Source of the DNA: an uncultured Pseudomonadota bacterium
GTDB lineage: Bacteria > Pseudomonadota > Gammaproteobacteria > Steroidobacterales > Steroidobacteraceae
Direction of reading: 5' to 3'
Length of the DNA: 64,000 bases
Assembly (NCBI GenBank): GCA_903884235.1
Contig: CAISEB010000024.1
Location: 1 to 64,000, forward strand
The stretch's first letter is position 1, and each line of letters starts with the position of its first letter. Position numbers and translations under genes: made by a program. Shown in pieces: positions 30,777-39,851 of this stretch. The notes beneath the pieces were generated by a model. The model made no database searches. It was not told where the DNA came from and saw only the letters and a program-made list of their open reading frames with translations.

Positions 30777-32741
30777 TCAGGCCACCCGGCCGGCAGCGCC
30801 GGCGTCGGTTGCGGGTTCCGTGACGGGCACCTTGGCGCGATAGCGCCGGTCCATCATCGCGATGAGCCCGCCGAGGGCCACGATCACCGCGCCGATCCAG
30901 ATGTAGCGCACCAGCGGCTTGTACTGCAGGCGCATGCTCCACTTGTTGGCGCCGAGGTCGTCACCCAGCGCGACGAACAGGTCGCGGTTCCAGGCCACGG
31001 CGATGCCGGCGTGCGTCATCGGCATGCTCTGGATCTTGAACTGGCGCTTCTCCGTGGACAGATCCGCGACCTTGGCGCCATCACGCGTGATCTCGACGTT
31101 CGCCTGGGTCGCGACGTAGTTCGGGCCCGGGACGTTGGTCCGCGTGTCCTTGAAGTTGAACGTGTAGCCGGCGATCTGCGTGGAATCGCCCGGGCCCATG
31201 CTGACGTCCTTCTCGATCTTGTAGGACGCGACGCCGCTGATGCCGATCACGAACACGCCGATGCCGAAGTGCGCGACCGCCATGCCGAGCGCCGAGCGCG
31301 AGATCGGCTGCCGGTTGCGCAGGCGCGTCACCGGATCGACCAGCGCTGAGCCCATCACGAACAGGCCGCCGGCGAAGCCGACCACGGTCAGCGGCAGGCC
31401 GATGCTGTGGTAGAAGCCGAGCGTGATGACGAGCGCAAGCAGCACGGCGCCGCCGGCGATCATCCACAGCATGCGTGCGCGACTGGCGAGCGCCGCGCGC
31501 CGCCATGCGGCGTGCATGCCGACCCCCATTAGCACCAGCAGTGGCAACGTCGGCACCAGGAACACGATGTTGAAGTACGGCGGTCCCACCGAGATCTTGC
31601 CGAGGTTGAACATGTCCATGAAAAGTGGCCACAGGGTGCCGAGCAGGATCAGCAGCGCCGTAGCGAACAGCAGCGCGTTGTTGAGCAGCAGGAACGACTC
31701 GCGCGACACCGTCTCGAAGCCACCGTCCATCTTCAGCGACGGGGCGCGCCAGGCGTACAGCGTGAGCGAGCCGACGATAAAGAAGAGCAGCAGGCCGAGG
31801 ATGAACATGCCGCGCTGGGGGTCCGACGCGAACGCGTGCACCGAGACCAGCACGCCAGAGCGCACGAGGAACGTGCCGACGAGGCTCAGGCTGAACGCGA
31901 AGATCGCCAGCAGCAGCGTCCAGCTCTTGAACAGGCCGCGCTTCTCGGTGACCGCGAGCGAGTGGATCAGCGCGGTCGAGGCGAGCCATGGCATGAACGA
32001 GGCATTCTCGACCGGGTCCCAGAACCACCAGCCGCCCCAGCCGAGCTCGTAGTACGCCCACCAGCTGCCGAGCGCGATGCCGACCGTGAGGCACATCCAG
32101 GCGGCGACGGTCCAGGGGCGCGTCCACCGCGACCAGGACGGATCGATGCGACCGGACAGCATCGCCGCGATCGCGAACGCGAACGCAACCGACGTGCCGA
32201 CGTAGCCCATGTAGAGCATCGGCGGATGGATCGCGAGCGCCGGGTCCTGCAGGATCGGGTTGAGGTCCGCGCCCTCCAGCTTGGCCGGGATCTCGCGCAG
32301 GAACGGGCTCGAGGTCAGCAGCGTGAAGCTCGTGAAGCCGACGCCGATGACGCCGAGCACGCCGAGCACCCGGGCGCGGAACGCGACCGGCAGGCTCTTC
32401 GAGAAGATCGCGACGAGCAGGGCCCAGGTCGAGAGGATCTCGATCCACAGCAGCAGCGACCCCTCATGCGCGCCCCACACCGCCGCGATCCGGTACATCA
32501 GTGGCAGCTCGTCGTTCGAGTTGGTCGCGACATACGCGATCGAGTAGTCGTGGACGATGAACGAGTAGGTCAGGATGCCGAAGGCGAAGGTGACGAACAC
32601 CCAGACGCCCGTGACGGCGGTGCCGACCGCCTGCATCCAGCTCTGCCGGTTCCAGTGCGCGCCGGCGATCCCGAAGAAGCCCTGCGCCGCCGCGAGCAGC
32701 AGCGCAATCACCATTGCCAACGTGCCGAGTTCAGGAATCAC
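30777..32741 (-). CDS. ccmF: Heme lyase subunit CcmF
   Basis: Large membrane protein of 654 aa with about fifteen helices, which joins heme from holo-CcmE to apocytochrome together with CcmH and CcmI. The tryptophan-rich WWD domain is [19 protein letters not shown], flanked by the periplasmic His residues ([20 protein letters not shown]). A C-terminal periplasmic domain with [16 protein letters not shown] precedes the last helix. It starts with GTG overlapping the stop of ccmE (GTGA). Length is as usual for the family (about 650). Confidence 0.95.
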   Translation of the reverse strand: MIPELGTLAMVIALLLAAAQGFFGIAGAHWNRQSWMQAVGTAVTGVWVFVTFAFGILTYSFIVHDYSIAYVATNSNDELPLMYRIAAVWGAHEGSLLLWIEILSTWALLVAIFSKSLPVAFRARVLGVLGVIGVGFTSFTLLTSSPFLREIPAKLEGADLNPILQDPALAIHPPMLYMGYVGTSVAFAFAIAAMLSGRIDPSWSRWTRPWTVAAWMCLTVGIALGSWWAYYELGWGGWWFWDPVENASFMPWLASTALIHSLAVTEKRGLFKSWTLLLAIFAFSLSLVGTFLVRSGVLVSVHAFASDPQRGMFILGLLLFFIVGSLTLYAWRAPSLKMDGGFETVSRESFLLLNNALLFATALLILLGTLWPLFMDMFNLGKISVGPPYFNIVFLVPTLPLLVLMGVGMHAAWRRAALASRARMLWMIAGGAVLLALVITLGFYHSIGLPLTVVGFAGGLFVMGSALVDPVTRLRNRQPISRSALGMAVAHFGIGVFVIGISGVASYKIEKDVSMGPGDSTQIAGYTFNFKDTRTNVPGPNYVATQANVEITRDGAKVADLSTEKRQFKIQSMPMTHAGIAVAWNRDLFVALGDDLGANKWSMRLQYKPLVRYIWIGAVIVALGGLIAMMDRRYRAKVPVTEPATDAGAAGRVA

Positions 32742-33184
32742 GTGCGACCCTCCGGTGCCGGGGCCGGTGCCTGCTTCTTGAGCGACTTGGCGACCTCCGG
32801 TGGCATGTATTTCTCATCGTGCTTGGCCAGCACCTCGTCGGCGACGAACACGCCGTCCTTGAGCTGCCCGTGGGCGATGATGCCCTGCCCTTCGCGGAAC
32901 AGGTCCGGCAGCACGCCGTTGTACTTGACGGTCACGTTCTTGGCGAAGTCCGTGATCACGAAGCTGATCTCGAGGCTGCCGGGCGCGCGCGCGACGCTGC
33001 CCTTGGTGACCATGCCGCCGACGCGGATGGCCTTGTCGCTCGGCGCCTTGCCGGAGGCCACCTCGGACGGGTCGTAGAAGTACTGCAGGTTGTTGTCGAA
33101 GGCCTTCAGCGCGACTGCGGTGGCGATGCCCACGCCGGCGAGGATGCCGAGGATCGCGAACAGTCTCTTGCGGCGCGGGGTCAT
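32738..33184 (-). CDS. ccmE: Heme chaperone CcmE
   Basis: Membrane-tethered periplasmic heme carrier of 148 aa. One N-terminal helix (residues 8-26) leads into the OB-fold beta barrel ([28 protein letters not shown]), and the C-terminal HxxxY motif has His122, to which heme is covalently bound, and Tyr126 as axial ligand ([12 protein letters not shown]). So it is the normal His-type CcmE. It sits 15 bases after ccmD and overlaps ccmF by four bases. Confidence 0.95.
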   Translation of the reverse strand: MTPRRKRLFAILGILAGVGIATAVALKAFDNNLQYFYDPSEVASGKAPSDKAIRVGGMVTKGSVARAPGSLEISFVITDFAKNVTVKYNGVLPDLFREGQGIIAHGQLKDGVFVADEVLAKHDEKYMPPEVAKSLKKQAPAPAPEGRT

Positions 33185-33199
33185 GGTTGCTCCCTGATG

Positions 33200-33379
33200 T
33201 CAGTGGGCCGCGCGCTCGGCGTCGCTCTTCGCGATCGCGACGCGACGGCGCGCATGTTCGAGGGCGATGCGCTGCAGCCGCAGCGCCGACCAGATGTTCC
33301 AGGCCAGCACCGCGGCAGCGAGGCCGTAGGAAGGCCATACGTAGAGGCCGTAGCCGCCCATGTCGAGGAAATCGTGCAT
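33200..33379 (-). CDS. ccmD: Heme exporter protein CcmD
   Basis: Small single-span membrane protein, 59 aa from the ATG at 33379 (two earlier in-frame starts, GTG 33388 and ATG 33385, would add up to three residues). The pattern DMGGYGLYVWPSYGLA followed by a helix and a basic amphipathic tail is the signature of CcmD. It stabilises the CcmABCDE complex and helps release holo-CcmE. AGGTG lies about six bases upstream of the chosen start. It fits between ccmC and ccmE. Confidence 0.88.
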   Translation of the reverse strand: MHDFLDMGGYGLYVWPSYGLAAAVLAWNIWSALRLQRIALEHARRRVAIAKSDAERAAH

Positions 33380-33402
33380 GTTCATCACCTAGCAGGGACC
33401 AT

Positions 33403-34143
33403 TCAGGACGGGCTGAGTTCCTTGAGCCACGTCGCATTGCGTTCACGATTCAGGACTTCGGCGCGCACCCGTACGCACGCCAGCGCCGCGTACAGCAGCG
33501 TGAAGCCGGCGAAGCACATCAGCAGCGGCACCAGCATCGACGGCGGCATGGCCGGCCCGTCCTTGCGGATGACTGTGGAGCCCTGGTGCAGCGAATTCCA
33601 CCAGTAGACCGAGAAATGGATGATCGGCACGTTCACGACGCCGACCAGCGCCAGCACCGCGCTCGCGCGATCCGCGCGCTGCAGGTCGTCGTAGGCCGAG
33701 CGCAGCGCCATGTAGCCGAGGTACAGGAAGAACAGGATCAGCTGCGAGGTGAGTCGGCCGTCCCACACCCACCACGTGCCCCACATCGGGCGGCCCCACA
33801 ACGAGCCCGTCACGAGGCACAGCAGCGCGAACGAGGCGCCGATCGGCGCAGTCGCGGCGGCGAGCGCGTGCGCGAGCTTGATGCGCCAGATCAGGCCGAC
33901 GGCCGCGGCGACCGCCATCGTCGTGTAGCACATCAGCGAGAGCCACGCCGACGGCGCGTGCACGTAGATGATCCGGAACGCCTCGCCCTGCTGGTAGTCG
34001 GCGGGCGCGGCGACGAGTCCGCCATAGATCCCCGCGACGATCAGCAGTGCGGCAGGAATCGCGTACCACGGGATCATCTTGCCGGCGATCCGGTAGAAGT
34101 GCGGCGGCGATGACAGCTTGTGAAACCAGGTCCAGGTAGCCAC
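33403..34143 (-). CDS. ccmC: Heme transporter/loader CcmC
   Basis: Six-helix membrane protein of 246 aa that loads heme onto CcmE. It carries the WWD motif GTWWVWDGRLTSQL and the two flanking conserved His regions (IYVHAPSAWLS; IIHFSVYWWNSLHQG). I prefer the GTG at 34143, which has AGGGA just upstream and begins with ATWTWFHKL; an upstream TTG at 34164 would add seven unrelated residues. It lies 24 bases after the ccmB stop. Confidence 0.93.
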   Translation of the reverse strand: MATWTWFHKLSSPPHFYRIAGKMIPWYAIPAALLIVAGIYGGLVAAPADYQQGEAFRIIYVHAPSAWLSLMCYTTMAVAAAVGLIWRIKLAHALAAATAPIGASFALLCLVTGSLWGRPMWGTWWVWDGRLTSQLILFFLYLGYMALRSAYDDLQRADRASAVLALVGVVNVPIIHFSVYWWNSLHQGSTVIRKDGPAMPPSMLVPLLMCFAGFTLLYAALACVRVRAEVLNRERNATWLKELSPS

Positions 34144-34167
34144 GTCGTTCCCTATTCGATCCAATCC

Positions 34168-34857
34168 CTATTCGAGGCTGATCCGCACCGCCGCCGCCGA
34201 CGCCCACGGCGCCAGCGTCACGGTCAGGATCAGCACAGCCGCCAGCAGCAGCACCGCGCCGGCCGGCGATTCCCCGCGCATCGCGAGGTCCGTCGCCTTG
34301 GCGCCGAAGATCAGCACCGGCAGCGCCAGCGGCAGGACCAGCAGCGACAGCAGCACGCTGCCGCGGCGCGTCCCGAGCGTCAGTGCCGCCGCGACCGAGC
34401 CGAGGAAGCTGAGCACGCCCGTGCCGAGCGCGACCGACAGCATCATGACGCCGAAGGTGCGCTCGGGCGCCCCCATCCACAGGCCGACAAGCGGTGCTGC
34501 GACGACGAGCGGGATGCCGCTCAGCAGCCAGTGCGCGACCGTCTTCGCGAACAGCAGGACCGGCAGCGGCTGGCCCGACAAGGTCATCTGCTCGAGCGTG
34601 CCGTCGTCCTGGTCGGAACGGTACAGGGACTCCAGCGCCAGCAGCGAGGATAGCAGCGCCCCCACCCAAACCACACAGGGCGAGATGTTTCTCAACTGCG
34701 ACGGTTCCGGACTGAGGGCGAGCGGGAACAGGCTCGCGATCATCAGGAAGAAGGCCACCGGATGCGTAATCTGCTCCCAGCGGCGCAGGGCGAGGCGCAG
34801 GTCGCGCTCGAGGACCAGCCACGCGGCCCGGCCGAGGCTCGTCGTCACCGGGTTCAT
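34168..34857 (-). CDS. ccmB: Heme exporter membrane subunit CcmB
   Basis: Six-helix membrane subunit of the CcmAB ABC transporter, 229 aa. Family marks are the N-terminal ERDLRLALRR, and the stretch LESLYRSDQDDGTLEQMTLS in the first cytoplasmic loop that contacts CcmA. The complex uses ATP to release holo-CcmE from CcmC; direct heme export is not its accepted role. Its ATG overlaps the ccmA stop (ATGA), giving tight coupling. Confidence 0.94.
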   Translation of the reverse strand: MNPVTTSLGRAAWLVLERDLRLALRRWEQITHPVAFFLMIASLFPLALSPEPSQLRNISPCVVWVGALLSSLLALESLYRSDQDDGTLEQMTLSGQPLPVLLFAKTVAHWLLSGIPLVVAAPLVGLWMGAPERTFGVMMLSVALGTGVLSFLGSVAAALTLGTRRGSVLLSLLVLPLALPVLIFGAKATDLAMRGESPAGAVLLLAAVLILTVTLAPWASAAAVRISLE

Positions 34858-35489
34858 GCCGCGAGCTCGAGATTGCGGACGGTCCCGGGCGGCAGGTCGA
34901 TTTCCGAGTGCGTCGTCAGGATCGCGATGCCGCCGTCCTGGACGTGGCGCGCAACGATGCCGGCGAGGTCCGCGACGCCGGCGACGTCGAGGTTCGTGAA
35001 GGGCTCGTCCAGCAGCCAGAGCGAGGCGCCGGCCAGCATCACCCGGGCCATCGCCACCCGGCGACGCTGGCCGGCCGAGAGCGAGCGCACCGGCAGGTCA
35101 CGCTGGGCCGCGACGCCGAGCCGCTCCAGCACCGAATCCACCTCGGTGACGCTGGTCGGGTGCCGGACGCTGGAGGCGTAGCGCAGGTTCTCGAGCGGGG
35201 TCATGTCCGCCTTTAGCGCATTCTCGTGCCCGAGGTAGGCCATTGCGGCGCAATAGGCGTCCCGGTCGGCCTCGACCGGCTGGTCGGCCCAGTACAGGCG
35301 GCCCTCCTCCGGCCAGAGGAAGCCGGCGAGGGTGCGCAGCAAGGAGGTCTTGCCACAGCCGTTCGGACCGCGGACGTGGATCATCTCCCCGGCGCCGGCG
35401 CTGAACGAGAGCCCGCGCAGCACGTGTCGCGTGCCACGCCACAGGTGCAGGTTGTCCGCGCGCAGCGCGGGCCCGGCGGTCTGCCCCAC
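34854..35489 (-). CDS. ccmA: Heme exporter ATP-binding subunit CcmA
   Basis: ABC-type ATPase of the CcmABCD complex, 211 aa from the GTG at 35489. This start follows GAGGG six bases upstream and begins just before the conserved ALRADNLHLWRG; an in-frame start at 35537 would add a Gly/Pro-rich leader encoded by the upstream inverted repeat. Walker A is GPNGCGKT (41-48), the ABC signature is LSAGQRRR, and Walker B is LWLLDEPFTNLD. First gene of the ccm operon. Confidence 0.93.
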   Translation of the reverse strand: MGQTAGPALRADNLHLWRGTRHVLRGLSFSAGAGEMIHVRGPNGCGKTSLLRTLAGFLWPEEGRLYWADQPVEADRDAYCAAMAYLGHENALKADMTPLENLRYASSVRHPTSVTEVDSVLERLGVAAQRDLPVRSLSAGQRRRVAMARVMLAGASLWLLDEPFTNLDVAGVADLAGIVARHVQDGGIAILTTHSEIDLPPGTVRNLELAA

Positions 35490-35608
35490 TTTGAACCCTC
35501 GCCCCCCGCTCGGGGGCCCTTCAAAACGAGGCCGCACTATACCGTATGACGCCGGGGGGGCTCTTTCGGTTTGACCTCATAGGCGCCGCCCGCCCCGGCG
35601 GGTCGCGC
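35490..35608 (-). promoter_or_regulatory. Upstream region of the ccm operon
   Basis: This 119-base gap should hold the ccm promoter. On the minus strand a TATAGT (about 35535-35540) could serve as -10, but no good -35 partner is visible 16-18 bases before it. Between it and ccmA, GCCCCC (35501-35506) and GGGGGC (35512-35517) form a 6-bp stem with a five-base loop, about a dozen bases before the start codon and next to its Shine-Dalgarno. It could act on translation or be the terminator of the CBS gene upstream, which ends at 35609. Confidence 0.4.
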
Positions 35609-36037
35609 TCAGCTGCGGATGAACCGTTCCAGGTCCTCGATGTGGTGCTTCTGCTCGTCGATCACGGCCTTGACGCAGTCGCCGATCGACAGCATGCCGA
35701 CGACGCGCCCGTGGTCGACCACCGGCAGGTGGCGGATGTGGCGGGCGGACATCAGTTCGAGGCACTCGTGCACGGTCGCCTCGGGCCCGATCGTCGTCAC
35801 GGGACTCGACATGATCTGCCAGACCGGCGTATCGGCCGAGGATCGCCCCATCAGGACGACCTTGCGGGCGTAGTCGCGCTCCGAGACGATGCCGGTCAGT
35901 TCCTCGCCGCGCATCACGAGCAGCGCGCCGACGTGGCGGTCGGCCATCATCTGCAGTGCTTCAAGCACGGGCTCGTCGGGCGCGATCGCGTAGACGGCAG
36001 TGCCCTTGTGTCCCAGGATCTGTTCGACGTGAGGCAT
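35609..36037 (-). CDS. CBS-domain pair protein
   Basis: Small soluble protein of 142 aa made of two CBS domains (about residues 8-65 and 75-130), which together form one Bateman module binding adenosyl compounds such as AMP, ATP or SAM. The first repeat ends in LTGIVSERDYARKVV and the second in VVGMLSIGDCVKAVI. No catalytic domain is attached, so it acts as a stand-alone nucleotide-sensing regulator of an unknown partner. GGAGGGGAG lies just upstream of the ATG. It is 50 bases after the acyl-CoA dehydrogenase gene on the same strand. Confidence 0.88.
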   Translation of the reverse strand: MPHVEQILGHKGTAVYAIAPDEPVLEALQMMADRHVGALLVMRGEELTGIVSERDYARKVVLMGRSSADTPVWQIMSSPVTTIGPEATVHECLELMSARHIRHLPVVDHGRVVGMLSIGDCVKAVIDEQKHHIEDLERFIRS

Positions 36038-36086
36038 GGCTCCCCTCCCCAGACGGGGCCCCCGCGGGGCCCGGGGCCGCCGCCGT

Positions 36087-37316
36087 TCAGGTCCCGGCGG
36101 GACGCGGCGGTCGGTACTTCTTCAACTCCAGCCGGGCAATGTCCCGATTGTGCACCTCGTCGGGCCCGTCGACGAGGCGCATCGTGCGGGCCCGGGCGTA
36201 GAGGGCCGCGAGCCCGAAATCCTCCGTCACCCCCGCGCCGCCAAAGGCCTGGATCGCCGTGTCGACGACCCGCTGGAGCATCCGCGGGACCGCGACCTTG
36301 ATCGCGGCGATTTCGGTCCGGGCGGCCTTGTTGCCGCCCCGGTCCATCAGCCACGCCGTGCGGTAGACCAGGAGCCGGCACATGTCGATCTCAGTGCGGC
36401 ACTCGCCGATCCGCTGCTCCCAGACCGACTGGGCGGCCAGCGGCCCGCCGAACGCGTGGCGCGACAGCAGCCTGCGGCACATCATGCCGAGCGTCCGCTC
36501 GGCCGCGCCGATCGAGCGCATGCAGTGGTGGACCCGCCCGGGCCCCAGCCTGCCCTGCGCGATCTCGAAGCCCCGGCCCTCGCCGAGCAGCAGGTTCCCG
36601 GCCGGCACCCGGACGCCGTCGAAGCGGATCTCCACGTGGCCGGCGGGCGCCTCGTGGTAGCCGAACACGGGCAGGTGGCGGACGATGGTCACGCCCGGAG
36701 TGGTCGGCTCCACCAGGATCTGGGCGTGGCGGCGGTGGCGCTCCGCGTCAGGGTTGCTGACGCCCATGACGATCAGGATCGCCAGGTGCGGGTGCATGCC
36801 GTTCGTCGTCCACCACTTGCGGCCGTCGATCACGTAGTGATCGCCCTCGCGCCGGATTCGCGTCGCGATGTTGGTCGCATCGGACGAGGCGACGTCCGGC
36901 TCCGTCATGCAGAACGCGGAGCGGATCTCCCCGGCGAGCAGCGGCGTCAGCCAGCGCGCCTGCTGGGCAGGGGTGCCATACATGTGCAGCACCTCCATGT
37001 TGCCGGTATCCGGGGCGTTGCAGTTGAACACCTCGCTGGCCCAGTACACCTGGCCCATGATTTCGGCGAGCGGCGCGTACTCGATGTTGGCGAGGCCCGC
37101 ACCATGGTGGGGGTCGGGCAGGAACAGGTTCCACAGCCCCGCGGCGCGGGCGCGCGCCTTGAGCTCGTCGAGCAGCGGCGGCCAGACGAACGACCCGGTG
37201 GCGGCGGCGGCCACCTCGGCCTCGAAGCGGCCTTCGTTCGGCAGCACGTGTTCGTCCATGAAGGCGCCGACCCGGGCGATCAGGTCCCGGGTCCGCTCGT
37301 TGTGTTCAAAATCCAT
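36087..37316 (-). CDS. Acyl-CoA dehydrogenase family protein (ACAD10/11-like)
   Basis: FAD-dependent acyl-CoA dehydrogenase of 409 aa. The chain shows the N-terminal helical domain (residues 1-125), the FAD/acyl-CoA signature FCMTEPDVASSDATNI, the KWWTTNG strand, and the C-terminal helical domain ending in AFGGAGVTEDFGLAALYARARTMRLVDGPDEVH. This last segment and the HMYGTPAQQARWL helix match the ACAD10/ACAD11 type, which handles unusual (branched or 4-hydroxy) acyl-CoAs. The substrate cannot be fixed here. It follows an SDR gene by 27 bases, so both may be part of one acyl degradation step series. Confidence 0.87.
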   Translation of the reverse strand: MDFEHNERTRDLIARVGAFMDEHVLPNEGRFEAEVAAAATGSFVWPPLLDELKARARAAGLWNLFLPDPHHGAGLANIEYAPLAEIMGQVYWASEVFNCNAPDTGNMEVLHMYGTPAQQARWLTPLLAGEIRSAFCMTEPDVASSDATNIATRIRREGDHYVIDGRKWWTTNGMHPHLAILIVMGVSNPDAERHRRHAQILVEPTTPGVTIVRHLPVFGYHEAPAGHVEIRFDGVRVPAGNLLLGEGRGFEIAQGRLGPGRVHHCMRSIGAAERTLGMMCRRLLSRHAFGGPLAAQSVWEQRIGECRTEIDMCRLLVYRTAWLMDRGGNKAARTEIAAIKVAVPRMLQRVVDTAIQAFGGAGVTEDFGLAALYARARTMRLVDGPDEVHNRDIARLELKKYRPPRPAGT

Positions 37317-37343
37317 GGTCTGGGTCCGCCGCGTGAGAGGGGG

Positions 37344-38111
37344 TCAGGCGTACATGCCGCCGTCGATGCGAAGCGTGGCGCCGGTCGCGTAGCGCGACGC
37401 GTCCGAGGCGAAATACAGGGCGGCACCGGCGATGTCCTCGGGCTCCCCGATCCGCCGCAGCGGCGTCGCCGTGAGCGCGCGTGCGCGCTGCGCCTCGTCC
37501 GCCTGCAGCGCCGCGGCGAACCTCGTGTTCACAAGACCGGGCAGGATCGCGTTGACGCGCACGCCGAGCGGGCCGCACTCGCGCGCGAACGCCTTGGTGA
37601 GGTTGACGACGGCCGCCTTGGTCGCGCCGTAGGCACCGATGCCGTCCATGGGATGCTCGGCAGTGACGCTCGCGATGTTGACGATCGAACCGCCGCCGGT
37701 GTGCTGCATGCGCTTCGCCGCGTGCTGGGTCATGAACCAGTAGCCGCGGAAGTTCACGTCGACGACCTTCGCGAACCCCGCCGGGTGCGACTCGAGCACC
37801 GAGCCGTACATCGGATTGGTGCCGGCGTTGTTGATGAGCACGTCGATGCGCCCGAACCTCGCATCGACCCAGACCCACAGCGCCTCGATCTGCTCGAGCT
37901 CGCCGACGTGGCACGCGTGCACGTGGGCCTCCCCCCCCGCCGCACGGATCGCGGCCGCGGTCTGCTCGCAGCCCTCGGCACGGCGGCTGCTGAGCAGCAC
38001 GCGCGCCCCGTAGGCGGCGAGGGTCTGGGCGATCGCGGCGCCGATGCCGCGACTGGCGCCGGTGACGAGGGCCGTGCGGCCGGTGAGATCGAACAGGTCG
38101 TTGGCTTTCAT
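37344..38111 (-). CDS. Short-chain dehydrogenase/reductase (classical SDR)
   Basis: NAD(P)-dependent oxidoreductase of 255 aa. The cofactor motif TGASRGIG follows the first strand (residues 17-24), NNAG is intact, the catalytic Ser lies in VNIASVTAE, and the Y-x3-K pair is in IGAYGATKAAV. An arginine-bearing SSRRAEG after the second strand suggests NADP(H) preference. The end IDGGMYA is the usual FabG-like closure. With the acyl-CoA dehydrogenase behind it, a beta-oxidation-like or secondary alcohol oxidation role is plausible but unproved. The start at 38111 has GGGGAG directly upstream. Confidence 0.87.
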   Translation of the reverse strand: MKANDLFDLTGRTALVTGASRGIGAAIAQTLAAYGARVLLSSRRAEGCEQTAAAIRAAGGEAHVHACHVGELEQIEALWVWVDARFGRIDVLINNAGTNPMYGSVLESHPAGFAKVVDVNFRGYWFMTQHAAKRMQHTGGGSIVNIASVTAEHPMDGIGAYGATKAAVVNLTKAFARECGPLGVRVNAILPGLVNTRFAAALQADEAQRARALTATPLRRIGEPEDIAGAALYFASDASRYATGATLRIDGGMYA

Positions 38112-38324
38112 GGCTCCCCGCGACAGCCGCGGCGGCCGGCCGACACAGGTGCCGGGGCGCGTGCCGTGGCGGACAGGTCCCATTGTGCCACGCCGGCCTG
38201 CGCGCGCCCGGATCGTGGCAAGGCAGGCGGGCACGCCTCGCGCGCGAACCAGGCCGCGGCAGCGCCTGCTATAGTTTCGGGATGATGCGGGGCGCGGGCT
38301 GCGGCGACCGTTCAGGGAGGCGCG

Positions 38325-39587
38325 ATGGCCAGGACGTGCGCGATCAGGGGGTGGCTGTTCGCGCTGGCGCTGGCCGTGGCGCCGGTCGCGGGCGCCGAGG
38401 AGTTCGAGGCGCTGGTGCCGGAATCCCCCGCCCGGCTGCTGCCACCCGCACGTGCCATGGGGCCCGACTTTCACGTCGTCGATCCGGTCGCCGGCGACGG
38501 ACTCATGCACCGCTACGTGCTCGAGACCCGCTACGGACGCTTCGATGCGTACGGCACCGAGGGTGTCGCGGCGCGCGTCCATGAGGTCGAGGCCCTGGCG
38601 ACCCTGGCCCGCACGACCGACGTCGGTGTGGTCGTCGGCGCGGTCGGCGAGCGCATCACGGGCAGCGCCCGATCGGTCGTCGATGTCGCGGCGCATCCGG
38701 TCGACACCGTCGTCGGCATTCCACGTGGCATCTCGCACCTGTTCCGCGGCTACGCGGCCGAGGCCCGCGAGCTCGGCGAGTCCGCCGGACCACCGGGCGG
38801 GGGCGGCGCCCATGTCGCGCCGCCGTCGACCTCGGATGCGAAGCGCTACGTCTCCCGCTACTTCGGGGTCTCGGCGAGCGAGCGCGCCTGGTATCGGAAA
38901 CTCAACGTCGATCCGTACACGGACAACGAGCCGCTGCGCCACGCGATCGCGCGCCTCGCGCGCGTCGACGCGACGACGCAGTTCGGCCTGAAGTTCGCGC
39001 CGCTGCCCGGCATTCCCTACGCCGGCGAGATGGGCCGCGCGATGGATGCGATCTACAACGAGCATCCGGCGGTGCTGCGCGAGCGGCGCCAAGCCCGGCT
39101 CGCCGGCTACGGCCTCGGACCGGGCGAGGTGCGCGCGTTCGAGAGCACGCTCGTGCTCAATCCGACGCGCCAGCAGCTGCTCGACGAGGCGGCCCAGCGC
39201 CTCGACGGCGTCGCCGGGCGCGACCAGCTGTTCCGCCACGCGATCGGCATCGCCTCCGACCCTGAAGCGGCCGTGTACGTGAGGAGTGCGCTCGGACTTG
39301 CCGCGCGCCATGCGGCGTCGCCGCTCGCGACGATCCTGCCGGGTATCCGCATGCCGGCGGGCCGCGCGGCGGACGGCACGGTCGTCGTCGTCGCGGCATT
39401 CGACGCGGTGCGCTGGACCGCCGAGGTCGCCGCGGCGGAGGCCGAGGCGCGCGCCGCGCTGCCGCCCGATACGGCGGCGCCGGAGCTGTGGCTCGCCGCC
39501 CCGCCCTCGCCAAGGGCGGCCGAGGCACTCGCGGCGCGCGGCTGGCGGGTGCACGTCGAGGGCGAGCCCCGGGACATCCCCCCCTGA
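38325..39587 (+). CDS. Secreted hypothetical protein of unknown function
   Basis: Exported protein of 420 aa that I do not recognise. A signal peptide (residues 1-24, WLFALALAVAPVAGA) is followed by a region with HRYVLETRYGRFDAYG and a long amphipathic part naming repeated small residues (VGERITGSARSVVDVAAHPVDTV). A mid-segment with YVSRYFGVSASERAWYRKLNVDPYTDN looks well structured and should be a good probe for homologues. The C-terminal part is alanine-rich. No cysteine pairs, lipobox or catalytic motif are seen, so a periplasmic structural or binding role is as far as one can go. It is divergent from the SDR gene by about 210 bases and followed 48 bases later by tRNA-Leu. Confidence 0.72.
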   Translation: MARTCAIRGWLFALALAVAPVAGAEEFEALVPESPARLLPPARAMGPDFHVVDPVAGDGLMHRYVLETRYGRFDAYGTEGVAARVHEVEALATLARTTDVGVVVGAVGERITGSARSVVDVAAHPVDTVVGIPRGISHLFRGYAAEARELGESAGPPGGGGAHVAPPSTSDAKRYVSRYFGVSASERAWYRKLNVDPYTDNEPLRHAIARLARVDATTQFGLKFAPLPGIPYAGEMGRAMDAIYNEHPAVLRERRQARLAGYGLGPGEVRAFESTLVLNPTRQQLLDEAAQRLDGVAGRDQLFRHAIGIASDPEAAVYVRSALGLAARHAASPLATILPGIRMPAGRAADGTVVVVAAFDAVRWTAEVAAAEAEARAALPPDTAAPELWLAAPPSPRAAEALAARGWRVHVEGEPRDIPP

Positions 39588-39635
39588 CCGGACCGGTCAC
39601 GCGGCGGGCCTGTCACCTGCGTATCATGGGCAGGC

Positions 39636-39720
39636 GCGCGGGTGACGAAACTGGTAGCCGTACGGGACTTAAAATCCTGTGCCGAAAGGCGTGCGGGTTC
39701 GACTCCCGCCCCGCGCACCA
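39636..39720 (+). tRNA. tRNA-Leu (anticodon UAA)
   Basis: An 85-nt class II tRNA. The acceptor stem pairs GCGCGGG (39636-39642) with CCCGCGC, followed by discriminator A and an encoded CCA (39718-39720). The anticodon loop CTTAAAA closes on a 5-bp stem with anticodon TAA at 39670-39672, reading UUA codons. The long variable arm (TGCCGAAAGGCG region) and the T-arm GCGGG-TTCGACT-CCCGC fit tRNA-Leu. In E. coli the UAA isoacceptor (leuZ) stands with glyW and cysT; here it is alone about 17.6 kb from the Cys/Gly pair. Confidence 0.96.
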
Positions 39721-39851
39721 CGCCGCGCCGTGACGGTCGCGAGGTGCGCAGGCCGCCACTCGGGCACCGATCGCGGGCCCTCCACCCGGCGCTGCGCCCC
39801 CAGACGCGAACAGCGCGGCACGACCGTCGCGACTGTGCGAAGGTCGGAGCC

